From assembly GCA_963803165.1 (NCBI GenBank), contig CAWDLK010000004.1, forward strand, positions 1-64,000: DNA of 64,000 nt, written 5' to 3'. Every line of letters starts with the position of its first letter. Position 1 is the first letter of the stretch. Of the stretch, positions 1-8,584 are shown in pieces. The stretch comes from Changshengia sp963803165. Lineage in GTDB: Bacteria; Chloroflexota; Dormibacteria; Aeolococcales; Aeolococcaceae. The notes under the pieces are model-generated. The model made no database searches, was not told where the DNA came from, and saw only the letters and a list, made by a program, of their open reading frames with translations. The position numbers and the translations under genes were made by a program.

Positions 1-1253
1 TGCCGGCTCACCAGCAAGAGAGGGCGGTATGGATGAGGTGCCCTTCGTCCGCCTGCGCACGGCCACCAAAGCGGCAGGGCTGCGACCTCGGCGACCAGGG
101 CAAAGGCCACCGCGGCGGGGATGGCAACCGAATACAGGATTCCGATGAGGACGCTGCCCAGGAACCAGGCGATCCCGTAACCGGCGGTGAAGAGACCGTA
201 GGCGGAGGCCCGACGGGCGGCGGGCACCATGGTGGCGACGGCGGCCGGGATGATCGACTCCTGGACCCCCATCCCGAGACCCCAGAGTGAGGCCCCCACA
301 AGGGCGACCCAGAAGCCACCCAGGAAAGCCAAAGGCGCGTACAGCGCCGAGACGACGGTGAGCGGGAGCAGCACGCCGATCCCGAAGCGGTCGTAGAGGC
401 GCCCGAAGAGGAACGATCCGGCACCGCTCACCGCCATGGCGACCGCGTAGAAGATCGGGATGACGTCCGCGCCGACGACCGACCCCTGGGCGAAGTGGAA
501 GGCGATCAGCGGCCAGTCGGCAAACCCCGCCCCGGCCAGGGCGGCCCCGCCCAGGTAGATCCAGAAGATCCGGGGCAGACCGCGGGTCTGCACATCCGCG
601 GGCTTGGCGGCGAGGTCCTGGGGCCGGGGGTAGACGAACCGGGCGACCCCCACCAGGATCAGGCAGATCCCGGCCGGGATGGCCAGGGTGGCGAAGGCGA
701 ACCGGTAGCCGCCGACGCGGAGTGCCAGGATGCCGGCGATGGCGAGTGGCCCCAGCATCGCGCCGAACTGATCGAGGGCCTCGTGGATGCCGAACACGGT
801 CCCGTAGCCGATGTCGGTCGCGGCATGCGAGAGCATCGCGTCGCGGGGAGGGTTGCGGGTCGCCTTGCCCACCCGTTCCAAAACGATGAGCACCGCAGCC
901 ACCGGCCAGCTCCCGGCCAGGGCCAGGAGCGGAACGGAGACCATCTGGATGATGTAGCCGGCGATGGTGATCGTCCAGAACTGATGGGTAGCGTCGGCGA
1001 ACCGCCCCGACACCAGGCGGAGACCGTAGCCGAGCAGCTCGCCCAGACCGCTCACCACCGCAATCACCACGGCCCCGGCGCCCAGGGTTCCGAGGTAGGG
1101 ACCGAGGACCGACCGCGACCCCTCGTAGGTGAAGTCGGCGAAGAGGCTCAGGACGCCGATGAGGAGGACGAATCGGATGGCCCGCGAACGCCCCGCCGAT
1201 CTCACGGCCCCACGCTTCGCCTCCGGCTCAGGTGGCGTGCGGTCAGCCCCCAC
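1..1253 (-). CDS. MFS transporter (3' end beyond window)
   Basis: Predicted inner-membrane major facilitator with about 417 codons visible and no stop before base 1, so only a short C-terminal piece can be missing. Hydrophobic segments alternate with short charged loops; the loop reading RVGKATRNPPRDAM sits where MFS proteins carry the conserved cytoplasmic loop between helices 2 and 3 or a related basic loop. Substrate is unknown. Start: two in-frame GTG codons lie at 1256 and 1253, preceded by GGAGG at about 1261-1265; 1253 gives the better spacing. The start lies inside the last codons of the Nudix gene, so translation is probably coupled. It is the last visible gene of the MutS-like cassette. 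Export of a product of the cassette is possible but is only an inference. Confidence 0.85.
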   Translation of the reverse strand, partial: MGADRTPPEPEAKRGAVRSAGRSRAIRFVLLIGVLSLFADFTYEGSRSVLGPYLGTLGAGAVVIAVVSGLGELLGYGLRLVSGRFADATHQFWTITIAGYIIQMVSVPLLALAGSWPVAAVLIVLERVGKATRNPPRDAMLSHAATDIGYGTVFGIHEALDQFGAMLGPLAIAGILALRVGGYRFAFATLAIPAGICLILVGVARFVYPRPQDLAAKPADVQTRGLPRIFWIYLGGAALAGAGFADWPLIAFHFAQGSVVGADVIPIFYAVAMAVSGAGSFLFGRLYDRFGIGVLLPLTVVSALYAPLAFLGGFWVALVGASLWGLGMGVQESIIPAAVATMVPAARRASAYGLFTAGYGIAWFLGSVLIGILYSVAIPAAVAFALVAEVAALPLWWPCAGGRRAPHPYRPLLLVSR

Positions 1254-1743
1254 CACGTGACCTCCTGCTCCGCTCGGCCTCTACTCGGAGCTGGGCCTCC
1301 ACCCACTCCCGGAAGCCCGGATGCAGGTTGAGCAGCTCCATCTCATCAAGTGGAAACCAGCCGGTGGCCTCGGTCTCGCGGGCCGCGTACACCGTCCTCG
1401 GGCGCTCCACCTCGGCGCAGACGATCGTGAATTGCCAGCCCCCGCCGCAATCCTGGGTTTCCACGCCGGAGATCCCATACCGGGGAACGGGCCAGATTTC
1501 CTCCCCCGCCTCGCGGCGGGCGCCGGACTCCGCCGTCTCGCCCTCGTGCAGTGCCCCACCCGGAATGCCCCAGGTGCCCCCGTGGTCCACCCAGCGGGAG
1601 CGCTGCACCAGCAGGTACAGGACGTTGCCCCGCTCGGGTGCGCAGCGCAGCAGCAGCCCAGCGCCACCCTGGGCTCCCCAATGCAGGTGACCACTCGCGC
1701 AGCCCGTCCAGCGGTCGGATTGTGTCCTTCCCGGAGCGTTCAT
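1243..1743 (-). CDS. Nudix hydrolase
   Basis: A 166-residue Nudix-fold pyrophosphohydrolase. The Nudix box GALHEGETAESGARREAGEE matches G-x5-E-x7-R-E-U-x-E-E; the usual final Gly is Trp (EEIW). The family cleaves nucleoside diphosphates linked to another moiety; the substrate (damaged dNTP, sugar nucleotide, capped RNA or other) cannot be read from sequence. The ATG at 1743 overlaps the TGA of the upstream gene (ATGA), which selects it over longer in-frame extensions that run antisense into that gene. The 3' end overlaps the MFS start. Being in the same unit as two MutS-like ATPases hints at nucleotide-pool or DNA-quality functions, but this is context only. Confidence 0.88.
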   Translation of the reverse strand: MNAPGRTQSDRWTGCASGHLHWGAQGGAGLLLRCAPERGNVLYLLVQRSRWVDHGGTWGIPGGALHEGETAESGARREAGEEIWPVPRYGISGVETQDCGGGWQFTIVCAEVERPRTVYAARETEATGWFPLDEMELLNLHPGFREWVEAQLRVEAERSRRSRGGG

Positions 1744-2489
1744 CTCATCCGTGTCCCCGGCTCGGCCACACCGCCCCAGAGCAGGTGGGCGGCGCGAGCC
1801 CACGCCTGCGTCCTCGGGTCGCCCGACGCACCGCCCCGGAGCGATGCGTACCAGCTGTCGATCTCGGCTTCCGCGGCACGGAGACGGCCCTGCATCTCCT
1901 CCGCCAGCCAGTCGCTCACCTCCTTCGGCGCCTCCCGAAGAGCGATCCACGCGTGCGGGCCGCAGAGCCCATCGCTCGTCTGGTAGGCGGAACGACCTCG
2001 GCCATCGTGAAGAAGCTCCACCACGTCCGCGACCGCGACGACGGCGGCGGCACTGCCCGCTGAGCAGAACTGGCAGCGATCCGGCCGATCGACCGGCTGC
2101 GCTTCGTCGGGCAGTCGGCGGCCACGCTTGAAAGCCACGGACCATGGCGCGCGCCAGCGGCGTCGCAGACTGTGGCGGAACACCGCCAGGGTCGCAACCT
2201 GGCGACGGGCGAGAAACTCCAAGGTGACTCCCAAGTGCGGATCGCGACTGCCGAGAAGCATCGCAAGGTGCGGTCCGCAGAAGCGGCGGTGGATCAGGGC
2301 CGTCAGCGTGGCCGCTTCGTGATAGTTCTCCCGGAGGAACCAGCCGACCGAAGAGGCTCCCGCTTCGCGTCGTGCGTTGCACGCGGGGCAACCAGTGCCC
2401 TCGACACGCCAGAGCAGGGATGCCGGATCGCTGACGTCATCAGACGGACCCTGAGTGGCGCGCTCACCAGGAGATCCGCGTGGCGTCAC
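1740..2489 (-). CDS. Cysteine/histidine repeat protein, unknown function
   Basis: A 249-residue soluble protein not assigned to a characterised family. It has two similar halves: CPAC near residue 34 followed by CGPH near residue 70, then CQFC near residue 140 followed by CGPH near residue 174. The CxxC...CxxH spacing repeated twice suggests two zinc sites. It resembles uncharacterised CxxC/CxxH proteins (DUF6062-like), but I cannot confirm that. The GTG start at 2489 overlaps the TGA of the 30-codon ORF (GTGA), and the stop overlaps the Nudix ATG (ATGA). Bulk composition is helical and charged with no membrane segment. It belongs to the MutS-like cassette. Confidence 0.75.
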   Translation of the reverse strand: MTPRGSPGERATQGPSDDVSDPASLLWRVEGTGCPACNARREAGASSVGWFLRENYHEAATLTALIHRRFCGPHLAMLLGSRDPHLGVTLEFLARRQVATLAVFRHSLRRRWRAPWSVAFKRGRRLPDEAQPVDRPDRCQFCSAGSAAAVVAVADVVELLHDGRGRSAYQTSDGLCGPHAWIALREAPKEVSDWLAEEMQGRLRAAEAEIDSWYASLRGGASGDPRTQAWARAAHLLWGGVAEPGTRMR

Positions 2490-2578
2490 AGGCGCGCCCG
2501 CCGGTACGGGGTGAGCAGAGCATCGGGCAGCCGCTGCGCCTCACCGCCAACCGTCCACGCGGCCTCGATCCGTATCAT
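2486..2578 (-). CDS. Candidate 30-residue peptide in coupled operon
   Basis: A 30-codon ORF beginning MIRIEAAWTVGGEAQRLP and ending in a basic YRRARL tail. Its ATG overlaps the TGA of the 153-residue gene and its TGA overlaps the GTG of the next gene, so it fills the space between two genes exactly with ATGA and GTGA junctions, as at the other junctions of the operon. No family is recognised. It could be a real micro-protein, or a leader that carries ribosomes between neighbours. Coding status rests on position alone. Confidence 0.4.
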   Translation of the reverse strand: MIRIEAAWTVGGEAQRLPDALLTPYRRARL

Positions 2579-3036
2579 CCGGCCTCGCTCGAGGGCGGAG
2601 TGCGCGATGTCGAATCCAGGGCGCGGGCCAGCTGGTCGGCCAGTCTGGCCAGCTCGATCGCAGGCGGCCCCAGGCCGCCTGTGCCCCGGGCCCGCTCCTG
2701 GCGCTCGGTCCGCTCGCGGTAGGCCATCAGCGAGGCCTGCCCGATCAGCTCTGCGTGAAAGTCGAGCAGCCGAGCGATCCGCGAACGCAGCGGCTCCTTG
2801 ACCGGAAGGCTCCGTACCCGTCCAGCCATCCGGATGAAGGCGGAGGCCACGAGGCCGGCGCTCTTGGCCGGTTCGGTCGCCCTGATCCCCGGCACGTCGC
2901 ACGCAGCCACCACGGCTTCCGCAACCGGCAGCAGCGCCGCCGCCTCCCGGAGCACGGAGAGGAGCTCTCCCCGCGCCTGTGGCGGCACAAGCTGCGCCGT
3001 CCTCTCCAGAGAGAGAGCCGTCAGCTCGCTGCTCAT
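2575..3036 (-). CDS. Small helical protein of MutS-like cassette
   Basis: A 153-residue protein that looks almost wholly alpha-helical: long Leu/Ala/Arg-rich amphipathic stretches, no signal peptide, no membrane segment and a short disordered tail ending SRTPPSSEAG. No family recognised. Its ATG overlaps the stop of MutS-like gene B (ATGA) and its stop overlaps the 30-codon ORF. The tight coupling to two ATPases suggests it may be an accessory subunit or adaptor of them; that is inference from position. Codon use matches the neighbours. Confidence 0.7.
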   Translation of the reverse strand: MSSELTALSLERTAQLVPPQARGELLSVLREAAALLPVAEAVVAACDVPGIRATEPAKSAGLVASAFIRMAGRVRSLPVKEPLRSRIARLLDFHAELIGQASLMAYRERTERQERARGTGGLGPPAIELARLADQLARALDSTSRTPPSSEAG

Positions 3037-4564
3037 GCCCCACCAGCGGAGAGCGCTGAGACAGCGCGATTCCCGTCACCCAGAATCCGCTCGTAGAGGT
3101 CCTTTCCGTAGCTGGTTGGCAGTGGCTCACCGGGCAAGACGCGGAAAGTGCGCGATCCGTCAGCGCGCCTCTCGGCACGCAGGAAGAGGACATCTTCGGA
3201 TGGCTGCCGGTGGTATCCCCGAGCCAGCTCAAAGAGGTGTGTTACGAGGAACACCCGGACGTCCGCCTGGAGGAGCGCTCCGATCACCTCCCGCCCGATC
3301 TCCGACCCCTCCCATTCGTTGGTCGAGGCGAACAACTCGTTGCACAGCAGGACGGATCGCGGCCCAATGCGATCGGCGATCCGGCTGAGGCGGCGGAGCT
3401 CCTCGTCGAGCTTGCCACTCTCCATGGTGACATCCTCCTCACGCTTGAAGTGCGTGAAGAGGCCGTCGCACACGGCGCCCGCGAAGCTCTCCGCCCCTAC
3501 GAACATCCCGCACTGCATCATCAGGTAGGCGAGTCCCACGCCGCGCAGGAAGGTGGACTTGCCTCCCTGGTTGGCTCCGGTGACGATCACGAGCTGCGCG
3601 TTGGCCGCCTCGATGTCGTTGCCAACCACTCTCGGGTGAACATGGAGAGCAAGGCAGACGTCGTACAGTCCCCGGCTGGAGGGCGCCGCCTCGCCGGCGG
3701 CCTGACATTCCGGCATGCAGACCGGCTCCCCCTTCTGCCCCAGGTGGTAGCGCAGGTTGACGCAGCCGACGTAGAAGCCCAACTCGGCCTGCAGCACGGT
3801 GAAGAAGCCGAGGATGTGGTCGGCGGCACGCGCCAGCACCTCGGCCACCCGGTTGATCCCTCTCCCGCGAAGCTCACCGAGCGCCCGGAGGCCGCTCTCA
3901 TCGCGCTCCGCGACCTCGAAGCTGTATCCCGTGGCGCGCCGGGGCAGGATGCGATCGCGCCACCGTCGGGACTCCTCGAAGGGCCGGCGCAGCGTGTGGG
4001 CGGTCCCCGCGTTGCCCTCGCCCAGCTCGGCGCTGATCAGAACGCCCTTTCGGAACCGCAACTGCCGAAGCTGGTCCTCGAGGGCGGTGAAGTAGGCGTC
4101 GTTCAGCTCGCTCTGAAGCATCTGGATGAACCGTGTCAGCCCCTCTGACCGGAAGCCGTCGCCGTGCTCGTCGGCGATTCGCCGGAGCCGTCGCAGGGCG
4201 CCGAGGAAGTGCTCCATCACGTCGGTCGAGCGGTGCAGTATCGACTCCGGGCGTCTTGGAGAAGACGCCCCAGATCTTCTTCTCTCCAGCCACCGCCTCC
4301 TTGGCGAGCTCGTACATCTGCCGGACCACCGGCGCCTGCTCGAGGCAGTCGCGGAGAATCGCCTGCCGGTACCGGATCGCCTCCGGGTCCGTGAGGCTCG
4401 AAAGAACGGCCGTTGGCGACCACATCGTGCAGGAAGCGATCTCCCCCCGACATGGCCTGGAAGAGGGTCTCCAGGTCCAGGTCTTGGATCAGGTACCCGG
4501 CGTTGGAAGGCGGCCGCGCTGTGATCTCGAAGTCGCGGTCCCGGTCCATCAGGAGAGGCCTCAT
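3033..4564 (-). pseudogene. MutS-like ATPase B, two frameshifts (may be sequencing errors)
   Basis: A MutS-family ATPase lacking the mismatch-recognition N-terminal domains; about 510 codons in total. The reading frame must shift twice to give one continuous protein. The N-terminal part (from ATG 4564, starting MRPLLMDRDRDFEI) shifts near 4410-4411 into a frame reading VLSSLTDPEAIRYRQ, then near 4247-4248 into the frame that continues ESILHRSTDVMEHF to the stop. Removing one G at each place restores the protein. The C-terminal ATPase domain is intact: Walker A GANQGGKST, signature-like MESGKLDEEL, Walker B SVLLCNE and switch VTHLFELA. The start overlaps the stop of MutS-like gene A. Either a recently broken gene or an intact gene with two base-call errors; I favour the latter because of the identical error type nearby. 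Confidence 0.8.
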
Positions 4565-6137
4565 CCGCCGATCCGCCTCTTCAGGGTCTCGAACGTCAGT
4601 CCGTACTTCTCGGCGATGGCGCGGGCGTAGGCCCGACCATCGGCGGGCTGCCTCACGACCTTGAAGGTGCGCCGCGCCGGATCATCGGGGACCACCGTGC
4701 TGACCATGCTGACGATCCCCGGTCCGACGGTGGTCAGCTCGTCAATGAAGGTCACGTAGACGGCGAGGAGACCGCGGTCGAGCAACTTCCGCAGTACCTC
4801 ACGACCGAGAAAGCGCGCGTCGTCGACCGTGGTTGCGGCCAGGCTCTCGTTCATGATGACGACGCTGTCGCCGGTGGCGTGGTCGAGGATCTCCTTGACG
4901 CGGATGAGCTCGTCTTCCAGCTTGCTGCGGAGGTCACCGACCTGCTCCTCCTTCTCGAAGTGCGTGAAGACTCGATCGCAGAGGAAGAGGCGGGCACTCC
5001 GTCCCGGTACCGAACAACCCAGGCGGCAGAGGTAGTGCAGCTGGCCGAAGGTCCGGGCGAAGGTGGTCTTGCCCCCCTGGTTGGGCCCGGTCACGACGAA
5101 GATGCGCTCGTTCTTCTCCAGGAAGAGGTCGTTGGTGACGACCGGTGTCTGGGTGGCCACGAGTTTGCTCGACAGGGCGAGATCGTAGGTGTCGGTCGCC
5201 GTCACCTCCTTGGAGTGACGCGCAACATCCGGGTAGCAGAAGGGCAGGCCGGCTGCGCTGAGAGGCGCCATGGAGTCCAGCCAGGCGAGGTAGAACTGGA
5301 TCTCGCGATCGAAGCGCTGGACGACGGGATCGAGATAGCCGCGACGACCTTCGTGGTAGGCACGCAGCTTCAGGAAGACTTCGGGGTGCAGCTGCGCCAC
5401 GAGGTCGAGGATGCTCGCCTCGACATGGTCCATATCCGCGAAGTCGCGGAAGGCGACCAGATAGTCCTTGGGGACACCGCGTTCGAATCTCCGGAAGACC
5501 TCCCCCACCTCGGCGCTGTAGTCGGGTTCGCCGCCGTAGCGGTCGACCCGGACACGCCTGCCTTCAATGCGGGTCGAGTACCTCACTGCGGCGAGCTGCT
5601 CCTTCAGCTCCGCCCCTTCGGTGACGGGTCCGCGAAACCCGTCCGACCTGACGTAGGCGGCGAGGTATTCGCGGAGCCACAGGAAGCCGCGTGACCGAAG
5701 ATCAAGGGTAGTGAGTTGTGCGGCGAGGGAGGCAACGGCTCGGCCGTACACCTCCACGGCGGCCAGGAACCAACTCGCCCGCTGGTACTCGTGGCGGAGG
5801 CTGTCCACGCGAGCCAGGTGCTCGCGCATCGTGCCCATCCCACGAGCGAAGGCTTCCACGGCCTGGCGCGGCGGCCCCAGCCTCGAGGTCCTTGAACACC
5901 TCGTGCCGGTAGGTGATGGCGTCGACGTCGGTGAGCGGCCGGTAGAGGAACGGCAGGAGGTTGTACGACTCGCGGCCGGCAACTGTGGCCTCGAACACCT
6001 GGTCCAAATTGAGGTCAGCAAGGAAGGCCGGCATGGTGTCGTCAGCGGTGGCGCCGTCGGGGTCGGCGAAGAGGATGCTGTGGAACCCCGTCGTCGAGGT
6101 GGCCGGGATCGGAGCGGCGTGGACGCGCGCACTCATG
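4561..6137 (-). pseudogene. MutS-like ATPase A, one frameshift (may be sequencing error)
   Basis: First gene of the cassette, paralogous to the downstream MutS-like gene. The product would be about 525 residues: a helical lever/clamp-like region followed by a MutS ATPase domain with Walker A TGPNQGGKTTF, DLRSKLEDEL signature, Walker B VVIMNESLA and a switch reading VTFIDEL. There is no mismatch-binding domain I and no Smr nuclease. ATG 6137 follows GGAAGAGG, a good ribosome site. The N-terminal frame (through VFKDLEAG) and the main frame (RQAVEAFARGMGTM) join only if one G is removed from the GGGG run at 5875-5878. The family binds DNA branches or mismatches as a dimer in other contexts; two tandem paralogues suggest a heterodimer here. 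The target is unknown. Confidence 0.8.
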
Positions 6138-6534
6138 GCCACCTCTTCCGCCCCGCGGGGTGGGCGAGGACCATGCCGATCAGCCAGGATCGCAGGCACC
6201 CGGCCACCAGATGAGGCGGGAACTGGGAGCCCGGGCCTCCAGAGCGTGTCACCAATCTTCCACCGTTCAAACTTCGGTAGAAGCCATCAGCCACACGGCA
6301 CTGCGGAGGCGGGCCTCATCGCCCCTACGGGCAAGTGTACCTCGGCTACCACCCCGGGCCGGCTCGAAGCGGCCCGGTCTCCTAGTTCACCTCGGGTCCC
6401 GGCGGGGAGGCTGGTATCCTGTCGCCATCCCAGCGTCGAAGAGCGGGTGAGGTACCCTGCCGCCGTCGACGCGCCGGCGATGGGTCTCGCCGCCACCGGC
6501 CGTCCAGCCTGATGGGCCCTGACAGAACACCCTG
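6138..6534. promoter_or_regulatory. Divergent intergenic region, MutS-like cassette / dynamin
   Basis: About 400 bases separate the start of the minus-strand cassette from the plus-strand dynamin-like gene, so both promoters must lie here. A TGGTATCCT stretch near 6412 is a possible -10 region for the plus gene, but no convincing -35 accompanies it. I see no tRNA, riboswitch, long inverted repeat or additional ORF with coding character. Confidence 0.35.
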
Positions 6535-8205
6535 ATGGGAACCCACACGATGACGCGTGACGGTCTCCTGAACGGCCTCAGGAGCCTGGCCGAGCTCGAT
6601 CTCCTGCCGGTGGACCAGCGACGCCTTGCCGCTGAGGCCTCTGACAAGCTCGCCAACTCGGTCGTCTACGTCGCGGTCATCGGCGAGTTCAAGCGGGGCA
6701 AGAGCAGCCTGATCAACGCCCTCCTCGGTGAAGAAGTCCTCCCCACGGGCGTCACCCCGGTCACCGCGGCGCCCACCCTGGTGCGCTTCGGCAAGGTGCC
6801 GCAGGCGACGGTCCGCTTTTCGGACGACACCGAGATCCCCATCGGGGTGGGGGAGCTTCCCGACTACATCACTGAGGCGGGCAACCCGCGCAACGGCCGC
6901 GGCGTCCGGGAGGTGGTGGTCGAGCACCCCTCATCGCTGCTCGGACCGGGGATCGTCCTGGCCGACACGCCGGGAACGGGCAGTGTCCACGCCCATAACA
7001 CGCAGTCCACCGCGGCGTTCCTGCCCCGGGTAGACGTCGCCCTGCTGGTGGTGAGCGTCACCGCACCCCTCTCGGAGGCGGAGGCGCGTCTCCTCACAGC
7101 GGTCGGGGAGACGGCCGCCCGCGCCGCCGTGTGCCTCAACAAGGTCGACCTGCTGAGCCCGGAGGAGCTGACCGAGTCACTCGACTTCGTCGCCGTGCAG
7201 ATCGAGGCCCTGACCGGCGCGATCAGGATGCCCGTGTTCCCCGTGTCGGCGCGGAAGGCTGCCCGAGGCGACGACGGCGGCCTGGGCGCTCTGCGCCGGT
7301 TCCTCTCCGATGTCATCGTCCACGAGCGCGAGGAGGTCGTCGGCGCCCGCGCTCGGAAGGTGGCTGACGGGCTCGTCAGCCTGGCAGATGCCGCCATCCG
7401 CCTCGAGCGGGCCGCGTCGTCCCGGCCGGGAGAAGAGGCGAGAGCCGCGCGCGCCGCCTTTGCCGGAGCCCAGGCGGCACTGGCAACCGACGCCGGTGAG
7501 GCGATGACCCTTCTCCTCGCCGCCTGCCGCCGCACAGAGACCGACGTCATCGAGCCCCGCGCCCAGGAGCTCCGGGACAGCCTGCCGCCTGCGCTCCTCG
7601 CGGGATCGGACGACGAGTGGGATCCGGCCCTGGACCGGGCAGCTCCGCGGTGGGCCCGGGAGGTCGAGGCTCAGCTCTCCGCCTCCCTGGCCGATCCCCT
7701 CACCCGCCACGCCGACCGGCTTCAGGAGCGGCTGGAGCGTTTCGTCCAGAGGGCGGGAGCGGCCTTCGGGGTCGACCTGCCGCCACCACCCGATGTCCGC
7801 CAGGATCTGAGCATCCCGCCCATCCGTATCGAGACCGTCGATGAGCCGGGGGCGGTGGCCATGGGCGTCCGTCAGCTACGCCAACACGCGCCGGGGGCTC
7901 TCGGCCACCGCTGGCGGGCGCGCGACCGGCAGAAGCGCGCCGTGGAGGACGCCGATCGGCTCGCCGGGCGGCTGCGCTACGCGTCGGTCCAAGCCGTCGA
8001 TTCAGCGGCGCGAGCATGGGCGCGCGACATCGACAGCGGTTGGCGTTCGCTCAGCGACTCGCTGGGGAGCGCGGTGGTCCGAGCTGAACAGGCTGCGGGC
8101 TCCAGCACCGAGAGCACGTACCTCATCGAGATGAGCGCTCGGATTGCAGCCATCCTGGAGGCGCTGAGCGAGACGCCCCATCAGGCGAGGTCGAGGTCGG
8201 CCTAG
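6535..8205 (+). CDS. Dynamin-like GTPase
   Basis: A 556-residue large GTPase of the bacterial dynamin-like type. G1 is GEFKRGKSS (residues 50-58), G3 DTPG (144-147) and G4 NKVD (202-205), followed by a long helical region expected to form the stalk. Bacterial relatives act on membranes (fusion, repair, stress or phage response). There is no clear transmembrane helix; a basic, proline-bearing segment near residues 440-470 could act as a membrane paddle, which is inference. A second ATG at 6550 (MTRDG) is an alternative start and may have the better ribosome site. It is monocistronic and divergent from the MutS-like cassette. Many dynamin-like proteins come in pairs; no partner is visible here. 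Confidence 0.88.
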   Translation: MGTHTMTRDGLLNGLRSLAELDLLPVDQRRLAAEASDKLANSVVYVAVIGEFKRGKSSLINALLGEEVLPTGVTPVTAAPTLVRFGKVPQATVRFSDDTEIPIGVGELPDYITEAGNPRNGRGVREVVVEHPSSLLGPGIVLADTPGTGSVHAHNTQSTAAFLPRVDVALLVVSVTAPLSEAEARLLTAVGETAARAAVCLNKVDLLSPEELTESLDFVAVQIEALTGAIRMPVFPVSARKAARGDDGGLGALRRFLSDVIVHEREEVVGARARKVADGLVSLADAAIRLERAASSRPGEEARAARAAFAGAQAALATDAGEAMTLLLAACRRTETDVIEPRAQELRDSLPPALLAGSDDEWDPALDRAAPRWAREVEAQLSASLADPLTRHADRLQERLERFVQRAGAAFGVDLPPPPDVRQDLSIPPIRIETVDEPGAVAMGVRQLRQHAPGALGHRWRARDRQKRAVEDADRLAGRLRYASVQAVDSAARAWARDIDSGWRSLSDSLGSAVVRAEQAAGSSTESTYLIEMSARIAAILEALSETPHQARSRSA

Positions 8206-8222
8206 GCACCCTCATCTCGATA

Positions 8223-8315
8223 GAGCACTTGCTTCCAGAACGGCGGTCCAGAGCAGCACTTGCCTCTGCCCCCCGGGTCCCCGGCCGGGCCCGGCCAGAT
8301 CCAAAGCAAGTGCTC
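8223..8315. repeat. 12-bp inverted repeat with internal third copy
   Basis: GAGCACTTGCTT at 8223-8234 and its exact reverse complement AAGCAAGTGCTC at 8304-8315 bracket about 69 bases. A third copy of the core AGCACTTGC occurs at 8255-8263, 30 bases after the first, and a GC-rich palindrome (GGCCGGGCCCGGCC) lies near the right arm. The element sits between the end of the dynamin-like gene and tRNA-Pro, which converge. It could be a bidirectional terminator or a set of binding sites. Confidence 0.5.
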
Positions 8316-8349
8316 CCGGCGAATTCAAAAGTGCCAACGAACGACCCGG

Positions 8350-8426
8350 TGGTCGGGGCGCCCGAGACTCGAACTGGGGACCTCTTGCTCCCAAAGCAAG
8401 CGCGCTACCGGCTGCGCCACGCCCCG
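8350..8426 (-). tRNA. tRNA-Pro (anticodon TGG)
   Basis: A 77-base cloverleaf with the CCA end encoded. The acceptor CGGGGCG pairs with CGCCCCG followed by discriminator A and CCA. The D arm is GCGC/GCGC, the anticodon stem CTTGC/GCAAG with loop TTTGGGA (anticodon TGG, reading CCA and wobble codons), and the T arm contains GTTCGAGTC. It is convergent with the upstream dynamin-like gene and divergent from the MarP-like gene. Confidence 0.96.
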
Positions 8427-8584
8427 ATCCCCTAGAGGATAGGCCACCCACCGGCCCCTGACGGCCGGGTGCCCCTCTCCCCCTCTCCGCCCGTCCCGAC
8501 AGCCGGGCCCGGGGCTCCCCTCCCCCGTCCGCTCGAACTCACCCGCCCCCGGGATCGGGCCCCACCCGTCAGAATCCCGCCGAG

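Noticed and set aside
4210..4430. Programmed frameshifting in MutS-like gene B
   Set aside because: No slippery heptamer with downstream hairpin is seen, and unrelated genes show the same extra-G pattern.
8301..8405. Possible att-site duplication: CCAAAGCAAG occurs both in tRNA-Pro and about 80 bases outside it
   Set aside because: Only ten bases match, there is no integrase gene and no foreign gene block follows.
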